Of a DNA stretch of 64,000 nucleotides, positions 21,788-34,484 are shown one piece after another. A model generated the notes under the pieces. It had not been told where the DNA came from. It ran no database searches and was given only the letters and a program-made list of their open reading frames with translations. The translations under genes and the position numbers were made by a program. Each line of letters starts with the position of its first letter. The first letter of the stretch is position 1. This DNA is from Ilyonectria destructans (lineage: Eukaryota > Ascomycota > Sordariomycetes > Hypocreales > Nectriaceae): NCBI GenBank assembly GCA_020740775.1, contig JAHEWK010000008.1, forward strand, positions 744,001 to 808,000, in the 5' to 3' direction.

Positions 21788-22724
21788 AGTGCAGTTGCAT
21801 GCCGACGGTCAGCAGTATGCGACCGACTGTTTTCACACCATTGTCCTCGGTCACCAAAATCGGGTTTTGGGAAGGGTTCATCGATTGGTTCAATATACGG
21901 CGTCAAGGATCGGCATTTTCAGGGAACGACTTGTGGATACTCTGTGTTTTCTTGTTCTCATCGAGTACATGGGAGTAATATTTTCTTCTTCACCCTAGGG
22001 ACTTTTTAATGTGCTGGTACCTGGGATTCCAGCGGGGTTTTCTTGTGTAACTTGGTTGTCAGCGGAGGAAGCGGTTCCTCGCGAGGGGAACTTGCTGTGG
22101 TCAACAGTACCACGACGCTCGTTGTGTTGTATAGCGGCTCTTAGACGAGGAAAGGAGTTAGATCCGACTGGCTGGTGGTCAGGTGCTTGGTCTATCCGTG
22201 GAAGGCTTTTTGGTTCGAGTCGTACATACTTATTTATGGCTTAAATATGAGATATTCATTACAAACATTATCAGCCACAGTTATTAACCGCAGCAACGCA
22301 CCGACTCTTGGTCAATGGTGAGACATGATGACACTCAAAGACAACCCCGAGTTAGCGCAAGCATGGTGTTAGACATTGACGAGCGACGACTGCATGAAAT
22401 TGAAGAGGGTTGCTCTTCTCAAGCGCTAATCCATAACGTCTAGTGGCTACACCACCTCGCCCTGTCTTGTGTGTAAAAATATAGAGAATCTGTAGTATTC
22501 ACAAGAGGAAGGACTTGTTCAAAAATCGGAGAATAAATGTAAATAAATATACTGTAGAAGGGACATTATAATCAGTAACCGATATAGGATACATCTTCTG
22601 CTCGCAAATAGTAATGAGTGTGCCTTCGAGGAGCAATACTCAAAGGGTATAAGTTCTATTCCTTTTCGTGTCGAATTTGTTCAATTCTAGATGTTTACCA
22701 TCATAATTATGTTGCTGATGTTAA
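21788..22724. other. Convergent intergenic region
   Basis: Between the 3' ends of the CSI2-like gene and the YOR1-like gene. AT content rises around 22470-22720. Words loosely like the dispersed repeat (CAAATAGTAAT near 22602) occur, but not enough to call a copy. Confidence 0.5.
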
Positions 22725-25700
22725 TCATGATTGACTACCCTCTCCACCATCTAGTCCAGCCAACTCCTCCCTGGCGCCATGGATATCCTCGGCACGGATG
22801 CCGCTACGATCACACATGCTCCTGAAAATGCCGCCCTTCTTCCACAGCTCGAGCGGCGTGTCGAGCTCGGCGATGGTACCCGCGTCCATAACGCAGATGC
22901 GGTCGTACCCGATGATGGTACGCAGCCGATGAGCAATGCACAGTAGCGTCTTGCCGCGGAAGCCCGTCGCAATGGTCGTCTGGATCTTGTCGTCGGTTTC
23001 CATGTCGACAGATGACGTAGCTTCGTCACAGACGATGATCTGCGAGCCACGCACCAGGGCACGCGCCAGAGCCATGAGCTGGCGCTGGCCGAGGGAGAAG
23101 TTGAGACCGTCTTCTTCTACGACGCTGTCGAGGTGGATGCGCGAGGGGTCTTGACGACGCGCCTCACTGGGCGACTCGCTTGCGCCTGGAGAGACGAGAT
23201 CAGCCTGGCGTAGGGCGGACCACAGTGCCAGGTCAGTGTGCTCCTGGAAGGGATCCAGGTTGCTGCGGACAGTACCGCGGAAGAGCGTCGGATCCTGTGG
23301 GATAATGGATAGGCGCGAGCGTAGGTCGTGCAGGCCAAGGGTGGAGATGTCAAGCCCATCGATGGTGATGCGGCCCCCTGAGATCTCGACCAGGCGGAAC
23401 AGCGTGCTCATGATGGAACTCTTGCCCGCGCCAGTACGGCCGACAATACCAATGCGCTCGCCGCCCTGGACGTGCATCGACAGGCCCTGGAGGACAAGCG
23501 GGAGGTTTGCCCGGTAGCGCATCTCGACATTGTCAAAGATGATCTCACCCTTTTCGGGCCAAGACGTGCGCACTTCGACGGTATGCTCAGGGGCCTCCTC
23601 CTCGATCTCAGTACCGTAGTAGTAGAGACGCTCGACGGCGTTCATGGCGTTTTCAACCTCGGCGAGTTGGCGCACTGAGAACTGCATCATGCCGACAATG
23701 GACAGGATGTAACTAAGGACGAGGCCGCCGATGGACGGATTGATGGAGAAGCGGGATGTTACAACGAGAATAGCGACGGTAAAGACCAACATCACGCCGA
23801 TAATGTCGATGCGAATAGACAGCCACCGCTGGTTGGCAAACGTGATGTAGTAGGCGCTGTTCATGTCGTCAATGGCCACGCGCAGCTCCCCAATGAAGCG
23901 GTCCTGCAGTCCGTACGCGCGGATCGAGGCCACGCCACTTAAGCCCTCGCCGAACTTGGCGAAGACGTGGGAGCGGAGGGTCGACTCGTAGCGCTTGACC
24001 TCACGGGCGGAGGCGCGGTAGTACGAGGCAGCGAGGACGAAGAGGATGTAGAGCGGGACGAGGGCGATGGCGAAGTAGTGGAAGTAGGCGATGATGAGGA
24101 TGAAGACGGAGGTGATCATGGCCATGGTGAGGAAGAACATGCGGATGGCATCCGTCAGGTTGTTATCCATGACATCAACATCACGCGAGAAGCGGTTGGT
24201 GATGCGGCCCAGGGGCGTCGTGTCGAAGAAGGCCATGGGCGCGCGAAGCACGCGGGTGACGGCTTGCTGGAGCATGTACTTACTCGAGTTGGTGCCGAGG
24301 ATGGACAGCATCACGGAGAATATGAACATGAGGATAGCCTGGGCGACACCGAGTGACGCGTAGATGCCAATGTAGGTGCCCGTCGAGAGGCCGTACTTGT
24401 CAGAGGTCCAGTAGGAGAGCCACAGACTTGTCATGATGTTCGCGCCCTGGGAGAGGAGGAGAATGAAGACAACCAGGGGGGCGTTGAGCAGAGATCCCGA
24501 GGCGCCGACGTATGCCAAGTAGACTGACCACGGAACGCTGGACTGGGCTCGCTCCTCCTGCTGCATGAGGGCGGCACCCTTCTTATTCTTCTTCTTCTTC
24601 TCCTTGTCGTCTTCAGGCTTCACTTCATCGGGCTTCTTCTCATCCTCACTCCTATCCTCCACAGCGGTCGTCTCCATCAGGGCCTGGAAGCCGCGATGCT
24701 CGCGCATAAGGTTATCAAAGGTGTCAATGGCTTGGATCTTGCCGCCCTCCATCCAGACAATGCGGTCGCAGCGATTGAGCACCCAAAGCTGATGAGTGGC
24801 GAGGATACGGCACTTGTCCTTGAGGAGACCGAGGATGGCGTTGTCGAAGATGTGGCGGCCGACATGGGCATCGACGGCGCTAAGGGGGTCGTCCATGAGG
24901 ACGATGTCAGCGTCAAAGTAAATGGCTCGCGCAATGTTAAGGCGCTGCTTCTGACCGCCTGAGATGGTGATACCGCGCTCGCCAATTTCCGTCTGGTCGC
25001 CATTGGGAAGCATGTCAAGATCGGCTTGGAGGGCACAACTATTAAATGTTAGCTCAATAGATCTAGAGGCTGAAATCACTTATACTTACGCTCGCACAAC
25101 CTCCTTGTACCAGCTCTTATCCATACCCTTGCCAAAGGTGATGTTGTTCTGGAGTGTCGTGTTCTGGATCCAAGCGTATTGGGGACAGAAAGCTCGAGAA
25201 GCGCCAAACACCACATCGCCGTCGGTCTTTCGCATATCACCAGCGAGGGCAGAGAGGAGAGAACTCTTGCCGCTGCCCACTGAACCGATGACGGCAACCA
25301 GTTCGTTCCGTTTCACGCTCATACTTAGATCATGCAGCTTGAAAGGCTCTCGCTCTTCGACGAGGGTGCTGGCGGTATCTTCAACTGCGGCATCAGCCAC
25401 AGGGGGTGCCGCGGGCTTTTCCTTCTTCGGCTTCTTTCCCTTGTCCCCAGCTGGCTTTTCGGGCTCGGTGGTCGGTGTCCTTTCCCAAGTGAAGGAAGCA
25501 TTCTCCAGTCGAATAGCATCCTCGCCCTTAGATTCAATAGTCATCTCTTCAGCCATCTCTTCTTCGAGGAGGAACTCTTCAATACGCTTCAATGAAGACC
25601 AGGCGTCAACCACCTGGCCAAGAACGAGGGGAAGCAGGTTCAGAGGGATTCGCAAGCCGTTGAACAAGGCGAGAGACGAGAAGACTTCGGCGGGGGAGAG

Positions 25701-27263
25701 ACCATTGTGGGTCAGGGAGTATGCGATGAACGACAGCATGGATGCGAAGATGGGCAGCGACATGCTCACAGCGTTGAGAGCGTTTCGGATGGCCAGCAAA
25801 ACCTGGATAGCGTAGATCTCTCTGCCGCGGTAATCACCCAGGCGCTGAAGGAAAGCCTTCTCCCAGCCAAAGTACTTAACAAAGCGGACCGACTGCAGAA
25901 TCTCCTGTGTGAGCGAGACGCGGTCATCAGTGATTTTGTTAATATCTCGACGGCGATGGAAGAGACTGCGGATAGCCTTGGTCAGGAAGGGCATGCCGAC
26001 AACCAAAAGACCAAAACCAGCAAGGGCGCTGTAGGTGATGTTGACAAGAAGAAGAGCGAGAGTGACAAGGACGAGGACAGGCGAGGTCCAAGTCATGTGG
26101 AATAGAGCGGAGGCCTGATCGATACGATATGTATCGACACTCATGAGGTTCACGATGCGGCCATTACCCCAACCGGTACCATCATGGGCATCCGGACCCG
26201 GCTTCCCCTTGTCCTTTTTCGATTTCTCCTTGTCAGATGCCTTCTCCTCTTCCGCTCCTGTCTCTGACAGCATCGTTGGTTTGACACCGCCGGCCTTGGC
26301 TCGCCCAGAGATATGCATCGACTTCTCGTAGATGAGCCCAATCAAGACACCTCGGAACTGGCCACCAACCATCATACCTTGGTAGATGAAGTGGTTCGTA
26401 CCCAAACTCTGGGCCACCTGCATTAGGGTGATACCAACCGCCAGGCCAACACCACGACCGATGTGAGGAGACGGTCCTCCGGTCTGGTTCGCCTCCCAGG
26501 CATCGGCGGCAAACTGGATGAGATATCTCAGAGTGAAGGGGCTGATAACCTGGATGATGTTTGTAAAGAGTGCGCAAATGCCGCCAAGCCAAATCCCAAA
26601 CTTGAAGGTCTCGTGCATTGCCCATAGAAGCGGGTACTTGTCGCCCCTATCGACACGCCTCTTGAACGAAGCCTTGAGGTTAGCGGTCAGGGGTCCAGCA
26701 GCCCTATCTGGATTCACCGTCCAAAGGTCATTTTCTTCCAGCGAACGCCTGTATCCACTCTATTGAGGGTTAGCCAACCTTGTCGCAACGAAGACTGCAT
26801 GGGTAACGGATGGGGGTTATGGGTTGCATATAACAGCCACAAAATGATATGGACAACTTACCTTCATCAGTGGCGCCATCCATTGGAATGTCAGCAGACT
26901 GAAGAATCCAGCTTCGTACTCTCTGCTAGTAATCTTCTCTTTGGGCACTGGAGGTGGAGGGCCCCAGCGGAAAGGGTTCAGATTCTTGTACCATGGCTTC
27001 TTTTCAGCAGCCGGGGCGAGTGTTGTGGCATGGGTAGCTGTAGTTGCAGCAGAGGCGGAGGTCCTCGTAACCCTCAGTTCAGGGCCTTTATGTTCGTCCT
27101 CGTCATCGACGTCTTTAATATGACTGATATTGTCACCATCCTTTTCATCGGTCTTCTCAACACGGTCCTCATCCGAGTCGGTTAAGCGGCCCGTGTTAGT
27201 GGGTTGGATCGCAGCAGCCTGAACATCAGGCGCGTTTAGTTCCTTTCCCAAAGGGTCTGACAT
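22725..27263 (-). CDS. ABCC (MRP-type) transporter, YOR1-like
   Basis: Full-length ATP-binding cassette transporter of subfamily C, probably plasma-membrane multidrug/organic-anion export as in yeast Yor1. Exons: complement of 22725-25038, 25090-26759 and 26862-27263, 1461 aa (yeast Yor1 is 1477). The N-terminus is acidic and disordered, and there is no TMD0. TMD1 spans about 180-540. NBD1 starts near 600 with Walker A GSVGSGKSS, signature SGGQKQR and Walker B VLMDDPLSAVD, with Asp in place of the catalytic Glu as usual in ABCC NBD1. A Lys/Glu-rich linker (EDDKEKKKKNKKG) precedes TMD2. NBD2 has Walker A GRTGAGKSS, signature-like NFSLGQRQL and Walker B IIVCDEATSSVD. Another Lys/Glu stretch interrupts the first TMD. 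Substrate is not readable. Confidence 0.95.
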
Positions 27264-29425
27264 GACTGGCTTAAGGAAGGAGAGACTGGTTGGTGTGTCG
27301 TGTGAATGAGAACTCAGTCTAGAGCCTCAGCACTACCATCCCGGTGTTAAACCGGGTTCTGCAGCACAAAAAGACCAGGACGGGATGTCGCCAAGGGATA
27401 TTTTCCCGGAGGAGCTAGAACGGGGGTTCTTGGCAAGTTCAATAAGTATGAGTGGGCAGTGTCTGTATTTCAGGACTGTGTCGGGTGGGCTATTAGCAGC
27501 AAGATGATGTCGTCCTCGCGGAGCTTGGCATTAAGTCTTAATCCTCAAGTCAAGGGGATTGGAAACAGTCAAAAGCGGCACCAGAACAGGTGACCGGGTC
27601 AAAAAGGAGAACAGGGCCTGTGGTTGTAAGGATTGGGTTATGGGTGACCGTGGTGTCACCAGAAGTTATGACAAGAAGAACCCCAGAAGGCAATGGGACG
27701 GGGTTCGGAACAGAACAAGGGAAATCGACCGGTATTGTTGGGGGGCGTGTGGGTGTGGGTGGAAAGATTGAGTGGGTGGGTACTGGAGATGCACTTAAAC
27801 TGAGGAGGCGTCGGATTACAAAGCAGGGAATGACGAGTCGACGACTCTTTGGGACGGTATTCAAGGTGCGGGAGGCGGCAACTAGTGAAAGAGTCCGCTG
27901 CCGGGCTGGTGGCCAAGCGGAGTTCAGAAACTGCAACATGGCAATGGTTGACGAGAGCGGTGATGATGACGAAAACGCCAGGGGTGGCACTGAAGGATCT
28001 TTTCCCCCGATTAGTCGCAATTTCCCAGTAACCAAGACAGGAAAACAAGACCGCCCATACTGAGAAGAAACGAAAAGGGCGGGAAACCAAGAGGCAGAGT
28101 GGCAGAGGAGTGGGTGAAAGTACGTGGTAGTCGTAAACCCGAGCTGCCGAGCTGCAAACCAACCCATCGACATGCCATGCAACGCAAGGCCGCGCAGCAC
28201 AAGGCAGCAACAGCTCGGACTTCGGACAACCTCGCACTCGGGTACTGTCCAGACCCAGGTCAATGCCGCTTCCGCCGGCCGGCTGGCTTCCCTCCTCTAT
28301 CCGCGTACTTCGTAAAGAAGAGCCTGCCAATATTTTTTCCGGGGCACCTAGGGGGAAACAGGCAACCAGGTACGTTCTGATTAGCCCACATTGGCGTTGG
28401 CCGAAGCCGTGTGGAGTGGTCTCTGCTCGATAAGGCACACCCCTCCGCGTAATAATGGCCAGGGCCGTGGTTGGCCCGTTCGGTTCTGTCGACATGACGT
28501 CGAGAGAGATCCAATCGTTTGTGACGAATTTGTGCGGGGGATCTACTCTTTCGCCGGCCCCTCCCCGTTTCGGTGTGCCATTCGGAAGTCGGCCTAGGAA
28601 CACTTCTTTTTTTTTCTCCTTGTTATTGCGCCGTCGTCCCGACTTCCATGTCGTTGCTTGCAATGACTGCTCGGTGGGTGTCGAGACTCGACACGGTCCA
28701 GGTGCCACCCAGATCCTTGCATTACACATCTGTCCGAGATCGACCACTACCCGGATCCCGTTCCGGAGGAAAAGTATAAGCAACCTCATCAACCGTCCGG
28801 GAATGAGGAGGCGTTTGATCCAGCCGCCGTTTCTGCGGTCTCTCAAGACTCCGATGACCGACTCCAGCTCAGCTCGGCTGGTTAGCCCGTAATGAAAATA
28901 CGCCGCTAGGCAATTCGCTGCCGACTCCGCCAAAGGTTTCTGCTGACAGCCCACCTCCCGCCCACTCATCATAAATAATACGACGGCCGACATGAGTACA
29001 GGGGTTGTCGTGGGAGATGCGAGTATGCGACGGCGAAGGCAATTTTCGGTTCGGCTCCGAATCGGCATGTGGAGGCAGTCAGATACGCATCCGTAGACGG
29101 AGTTAGTCGGCAAGGACTTAAGAGCTTCGGCGGCGTCACGTGCCGAGCCCCGGCTCCCACTTTCCGGCTCCACTCTGGCGAGTCTACCAGCCGACAGAGC
29201 TTTTGCGCTGAGCTTGCAGGGCCGTATCCCGCCTCTGTCCCACGTCCCATGACCAACAACCAATCGACCAGTGTTCAGTGTTGCCCAATAGCGCATAGCA
29301 TTGTGCAGTAATTCCTTGCTCGTTCTCCATTGCCTCTTTGAGCACAGAGCTTAGCTGCTGCTCTCGGAGACCGGGTGCTGAATTACCTCCGAAGGCCATC
29401 CGCATACACCTCGACCCAAAACACC
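27264..29425. promoter_or_regulatory. Divergent intergenic region, YOR1-like / CSL4, with a long open frame
   Basis: About 2.16 kb between divergent starts, so it holds both promoters. The minus strand carries an uninterrupted 546-codon frame (27656-29296). Its translation is Arg/Ser/Pro/Cys-rich, lacks any family motif, and ends in Thr/His/Pro-rich sequence typical of translated leader DNA. I do not annotate it as a gene; see findings. Confidence 0.5.
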
Positions 29426-30115
29426 ATGGCGGCTGTCGACGACATCCCGTCCACTGCCTTGCCTGGCAAGGTCCTGGGCCCGACCTCCAGGTTCGCCCCT
29501 GGCGCCGGCACTCACATCTTCGAAGGCAATGTCGTGTCCTCCCTCATGGGTCGCGTTACCATCATCCCGCCAGCCAAGGCTCCCGGCCCCGCCAAGCGTC
29601 TGAACAAGATCACCGCTCCGACCGTTGAAGAACTTGCCACCATCTCCGTCTCCCGACATGGTAGCAAGCACGAGATCCTTCCCGACGTCGACAACATCGT
29701 CCTTGCGCGCGTCGTGCGCCTCATGCCCCGCCAGGCGATCGTCGTCATCCAGCAGGTCGGCGAGACTGTTTTGCAGACCGAGTGGCAGGGCGTGATTCGT
29801 GTGCAGGATGTGAGAGCGACGGAGAAGGACAAGGTCAAGATCTACGAGTCATTCAAGCCCGGCGATATCGTGCGAGCCCAGGTGGTAAGACATGTTCATT
29901 TCTTTGCGAGCCGGATCCCAGCTAACCGGAGTCGTTGTGATTAGATTTCGCTCGGTGACCAGGCCAACTACTATCTCTCTACCGCATCGAACGAACTCGG
30001 AGTCATTATGGCGATAAGCGAGGCCGGAAACGATATGGTCCCCGTGAGTTGGAAGGAATACAAGGACGTGGAGACGGGTATCAGCGAGCCCCGAAAGGTT
30101 GCCAAGCCCAGTTGA
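29426..30115 (+). CDS. CSL4, exosome cap subunit
   Basis: RNA exosome S1-domain cap protein (Csl4/EXOSC1), nuclear and cytoplasmic RNA decay and processing. Exons 29426-29884 and 29945-30115, 209 aa. The N-terminal exosomal domain has [20 protein letters not shown] and [13 protein letters not shown]. The S1 region begins at [20 protein letters not shown], continues with [15 protein letters not shown] and [12 protein letters not shown], and across the intron gives [20 protein letters not shown]. It closes with MVPVSWKEY. Length matches fungal homologues. The ATG lies in ACACCATGG context. Confidence 0.95.
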
Positions 30116-31195
30116 GCTTGCTGTCCTATCACTATGTCAGTTCCTGATGGTGTCGCTGGAACGCCACCATGGGCTAGGCCAAAAGACGTCTCAGAGTAAT
30201 TCAGCTTGAGACTGGGCTTGGGCAACAGCGCTGATGCCGGTATGCAGTTGGAAAGGGAGCGCTGCAGCATGCCATGTTGTTTCTTTTGAGGCACTGGACA
30301 CTCCATAAAAGAGCACCCATGATCCATCATATGGCACTATGATTGCTGACTGGAGACGAATATCTACCTGGCGCAATTGCTTTTGCGGCTGGGTGGATAT
30401 TTTCTTCCTGCCGCAGATTGCTCCCAAAAATAGATACAGGAGGTCATCATAGGCAGCCCCAATACCCCGCCAAGAATCCTTGCTCAGGCATCACCACCAC
30501 CACAAGCGACCAGTTTGCCAGGCTGGCTTTACCTTATACCATAGAGGGAGAGGGAGACGATTACGACTCAATGACCACGTGTGTCGCATAATTACCCTTC
30601 AGCGGATCCTGTCTCATGTCGTCAATTCCAGAGATTTTGCTGTGATGCTCAATGTGGGGATCGTTGATGATTCTGCGGCTGCATGGTACTGTACTCCTGT
30701 ACTAGGCACCTAGGTGCTAGGGAGTGTACCACTGTACTCTCTCCTGCACATGCTGGCTTGGACCGTTAATCGTCGTCCCCACTAGCGACAAACGCCCGAG
30801 GGGCTACTACTAAATACAAGGCGCAGCGGCAGGAAATCCAAACTCTCAATACCAGAAATAGAAGGTAATCGCCAACTGATACTCGTAGTGCGCATACCAT
30901 GTATCATCGAATACCGCGCCTCCCTTAAGCACCTCACATATTCATAACCTGCTTGGCACGCGCCACCCTGGCTGCGACAGTGACGGGGCGTCGCAAAGCC
31001 ACCGCCCGCCTCGACAGGTCACTGACCTGACCTACCTACCCACTCCCAAAATAAGACGGGCCTCCCCGTCGTCATCCTCCCTTGGCTCTTTGTCGACCCC
31101 ATTTGACCCTCGCAACCACACCGCAAACGCACAACTGTCCACTGCTACGCTTAGGAAGACGACTACGCCCTCCACCTTCTGTACGGGCTCCCGCC
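30116..31195. other. Intergenic between tandem plus-strand genes
   Basis: Contains the CSL4 3' UTR and the promoter/leader of the Sec2-domain gene. The CA/CT-rich stretch before 31196 looks like a 5' leader. No further feature. Confidence 0.5.
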
Positions 31196-32176
31196 ATGTC
31201 AACGACAATGGTCATGACCATGGCCACACAGTCGATCCCCGCACAGCCGCCTTCCGCATGCTGCCCGGGCTGCGGCTACAACCTCCCTCCGCTCGACCAC
31301 TCCCATGCCGAACTGCTCGATGCCCAGGCCAAGATCCGCGATTTAGAAGGCCAGGTTCACATCCTCAACCAAAAGGCCACTGCCGCCGTTGACCGCTGGG
31401 CCGACTACGAAGACGAGCTCACCAAGCTGCGAGCCCAACTCGCTCAGAACCACCAGCTCGAGCCTCAGCAACAACTACAACCACAACCACAACCACAACC
31501 ACAACCACCCACGCCAACTACTCCTACGCCAAACCCTCGCGTCTCCTTCCTCCAGTCAGGGACCTCCCGCCTCTCTGCCCTCCTCTCCCCACGCAAGTCC
31601 ACGCCGGATCTGCGCACCATCGACACTTCCGCCCGCCCCGGCCACCGCAACGCCAGCAACCCGATCCCGCCGCCGTCGCCCTCCACCGAGGACCTGATAG
31701 AGGCTCTAACCCGCGAGCAGGGCCTGCGCAAGGAGGCCGAAACCCAGGTTGCCACCACGAGCCGCGAGGTCGAGGAGCTAAGCGCCGCCCTTTTCGAGCA
31801 GGCCAATGAGATGGTGGCTGAGGAACGCCGCGCGCGAGCAAAACTCGAAGAGCGCGTGGGCGAATTGGAGCGTAGGGACACTGAGAAACGCCGTAGGCTG
31901 GAAAAATTGGAGGGCGCCATGACCCGTATCGAGAGGGTGCGCCTGTTGCTGGCTGAGGAGGTTGAGATCCAGAGCATATCCTCGGATGACGAAAGTGAGG
32001 GGCACAGGGACGAGCAAGAGCAACACGACAAAACTATTAACAACGATGACAAGGACGATCAAGACGAAAAGGAGAAACATAATAGCAAGGAGTGGGACCA
32101 CGTCGAGAAGCCGGGCGAACCTACGGTAATGGAAGGGGTGAAGACATCGAAAGGAGCCACCTACAGTGTCGTCTGA
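31196..32176 (+). CDS. Sec2-type Rab GEF domain protein
   Basis: Intronless, 326 aa. A Cys-containing N-terminal piece (CCPGCGYNLPPLD) is followed by a coiled coil (AELLDAQAKIRDLEGQVHIL). A Gln/Pro repeat made by a CAACCA tandem array sits at about 31472-31507, then a Ser/Pro-rich linker. The Sec2 GEF coiled coil spans roughly residues 160-250: LIEALTREQGLRKEAETQ, EELSAALFEQANEMVAEER and EKRRRLEKLEGAMTRIERVR. The tail is very acidic (DDESEGHRDEQEQHDK). Sec2 family proteins activate Rab GTPases of the Sec4 type in exocytosis. This one is much shorter than yeast Sec2 (759 aa), so it may be a separate fungal paralogue. The first ATG in frame is used. Confidence 0.85.
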   Translation: MSTTMVMTMATQSIPAQPPSACCPGCGYNLPPLDHSHAELLDAQAKIRDLEGQVHILNQKATAAVDRWADYEDELTKLRAQLAQNHQLEPQQQLQPQPQPQPQPPTPTTPTPNPRVSFLQSGTSRLSALLSPRKSTPDLRTIDTSARPGHRNASNPIPPPSPSTEDLIEALTREQGLRKEAETQVATTSREVEELSAALFEQANEMVAEERRARAKLEERVGELERRDTEKRRRLEKLEGAMTRIERVRLLLAEEVEIQSISSDDESEGHRDEQEQHDKTINNDDKDDQDEKEKHNSKEWDHVEKPGEPTVMEGVKTSKGATYSVV

Positions 32177-32836
32177 CACCCGAGGCGTCTCTATGAAGGG
32201 ACTGATTTCTTGCAACGCCAACTTGTCTTTTGATTTGGGAACTAGCGGGTAATGGATGCATGGTACGGGGACAGGATAGGCTGATCTACGACACAAAAGC
32301 AGGTTGGGTTCCGGGTGGTTTGTATTATTTTGGGACATGGTTGGAATGGTTTGGGTTTTCGATGCATGGAAATGGCTCTGGCGCTGGTGTTGGCGACGGC
32401 AAAGAAACGACATCACCGCCTCTCAAAAGGCATGAATCATTATGGATTTTACGGGTATTCCCAGTGTCCAGGGCGCTTTTTTGGTCTCTTTTGTTTATTC
32501 GGGTGTGCGATAAATAGAACTGCCCAACATAATACATGGCTTGCTTTGGTTTTCGTCTAAATAATATCCATCCCGCTTCATGCATGCGAAAGCAAAGCAC
32601 ACAGTCGTCCAGTCCTCTTCTTTGATGCACGTATGTAGATAGGCACTCGCCTTGGCTCACTCGCATAGCCTCTTATTACAGTAGACTTCACACACCAGCG
32701 TCAAGATCCGGTCGACCGTTCAGGTCCCCAGCGGATATATAATGACAAAAGAAACGAACCGAACCCGGACTTCCCAACTCCGACGCCTCAAGCCCCCTTT
32801 TTTTGTTGTTGTGCGGAACATGCTGGCCTTCGTCGC
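32177..32836. other. Convergent intergenic region
   Basis: 3' UTRs of the Sec2-domain gene and PUS4. No gene supported. Confidence 0.5.
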
Positions 32837-34484
32837 TTAATCGTCGAAGCCATTCCAGGACTTCTCGTCGTCTGATCGGCCCTGGCTGCTGCGCTTTGAG
32901 GGAGTCTGGTTAACTTCCAGCGCGGCGACCTTGCGGGGTGGTGAGCCCGAGCCGTTGGGGGAGGCGGACCGCTGTCGCTTCTCGCCCTTGGGGGGAGATC
33001 GCGACGGACTACGGTCGCGGTTCTTGAAGTCCTTCTCCTTATTCGGCGATCCGGGGCTCTTAGCCTCGATCTTCATGTGCGGCTTGTCCGAGGCGGGCGC
33101 AGGGCTGGCAGGTGAGGTGCCGGGCCATTTACCGGTGGGCTCGCCGTTCCACCTGGCCAGCATGTCGGCGACCTTGGGGCCCCAGACGTTCTCGCCCTTA
33201 GCGAGATCCTCAAACTCAAGGCAGTTGGTTCCGCCGACGGTGAAGTCGCTCTGTCGCGAACGGCATAGCTCCGACATGAGAGCGGCCGACTCCAGCTTGG
33301 CACCCAGGTCGTGGCAGAAGCTGCGGATGTAGAAACCCGACGTCACGGTGAGTCGCACCTTGACGGCGGGAGGGCCCTCGTCGCTCCAAGGCGGAGGGGT
33401 GTCCTTGTCGGGCGCATCGGGAACCAAATTCGTGCCCTTTTCGGAGTAGATGGGCTTTTCTGGTAGCTTGCCGAGGGCGCCAGACATCAAGGGAGGCTTC
33501 TTGGCTTTTTGCGATCGCTTCGAGGGCGCATCCTTGATGAGCTCGTCCTGGCGCTGCTCGAACTTGCGCTTAAACGATTCGTGTGCTGCTATCGCCTGGT
33601 CCTCCTCCTCCTTCTCTTCCTGGCTGAGCTTCTTGTTGCCGGACTCCTGCTGCTTCTTGACCCTCCAGACTTGCTCGGCCAGGTTCCGCTCAGCAGCCTC
33701 TGCCTCCTCTGTAGGCCATCGGAAGTTGTGCTTGCCAGGTTCGTACCACTCGATCATCTCAATGCTCTTGACCTCGACGTTGCGGCCCTCGATCTCACGG
33801 GGGATGGGCTTCCCCTCTCGGGCGTACTCGTACAGCGGCTTTCCGTTCATCTTCAGCGCCGAGTAGAGGGGCGGGATCTGGACCTGGGGGCCCTTCATGC
33901 TGGCAAGCTCCTTCTCAACCTTTTCGCGGGTGATGTGGTCGTAGGGTCGCTTGGTCAGGACGCGGCCGACACGATCGTAGGTGTCGGTGCTGGCGCCGAA
34001 GAGGACGATTGTCTCGTACGTCTTGGTGCACTCGAGGAACTGGTTCAGCTGCTTGGTCGCAGAGCCGACGCCAAGGATGAGGACGCCGGTGGCGAGAGGA
34101 TCGAGGGTGCCTCCATGGCCGATCTTGACTTGGGAACCCCTCTTGATAGCCTTGCGACGGTTGAACTCTTTGCTGTTCTCTTGCATGCGCCTCGCGATCT
34201 CGGCGTCGATGGATGGCTTGAAGAACTGGGAGGGGTTGAAGACCTTCTGGCACTCGCGGATGACCTGAGCAGAGCTGTGGCCACAGGGCTTGTTAATGGC
34301 TGTAAATTGGCACGGTGGTCAGTCTATCGAGTCTTCCGAGTCCAAGTCGGTAGCGGGAAAGATGTAGGAATCGAATCGGATTAGGTAGACGCTGACTGAC
34401 AGACACCGCAACGTGGGAATCATGACAGACGGAGGAAGCTTTCGACGTACCAAAAACGCCGTCCCGGACGAGGTCCGTTGCCAT
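32837..34484 (-). CDS. PUS4, tRNA pseudouridine-55 synthase (TruB family)
   Basis: Converts U55 of tRNAs to pseudouridine; yeast Pus4 acts in nucleus and mitochondria. Exons: complement of 32837-34299 and 34451-34484, 498 aa. TruB motifs: INKPCGHSSAQVI at the N-terminus and KIGHGGTLDPLATGVLI with the catalytic Asp (LDP) near residue 75. Also YDRVGRVL, IPPLYSALKMNGKPLYEYAR (the S-A-K-(V/M)-N-G-x-R/K block), and VTSGFYIRSFCHDLGA. The family core is interrupted by a charged insertion (KKQQESGNKKLSQEEKEEED). The C-terminus is a Ser/Pro/Lys-rich tail with possible nuclear signals (KGEKRQRSASP). I use the ATG at 34484 (MATDLVRDGVF). An in-frame ATG at 34508 (MKYPLKLKMATD) would add 8 residues. Confidence 0.93.

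Noticed and set aside
22490..22650. Possible fourth copy of the degenerate repeat
   Set aside because: Only a short CAAATAGTAAT-like word matches; the ordered blocks shared by copies A, B and C are missing.
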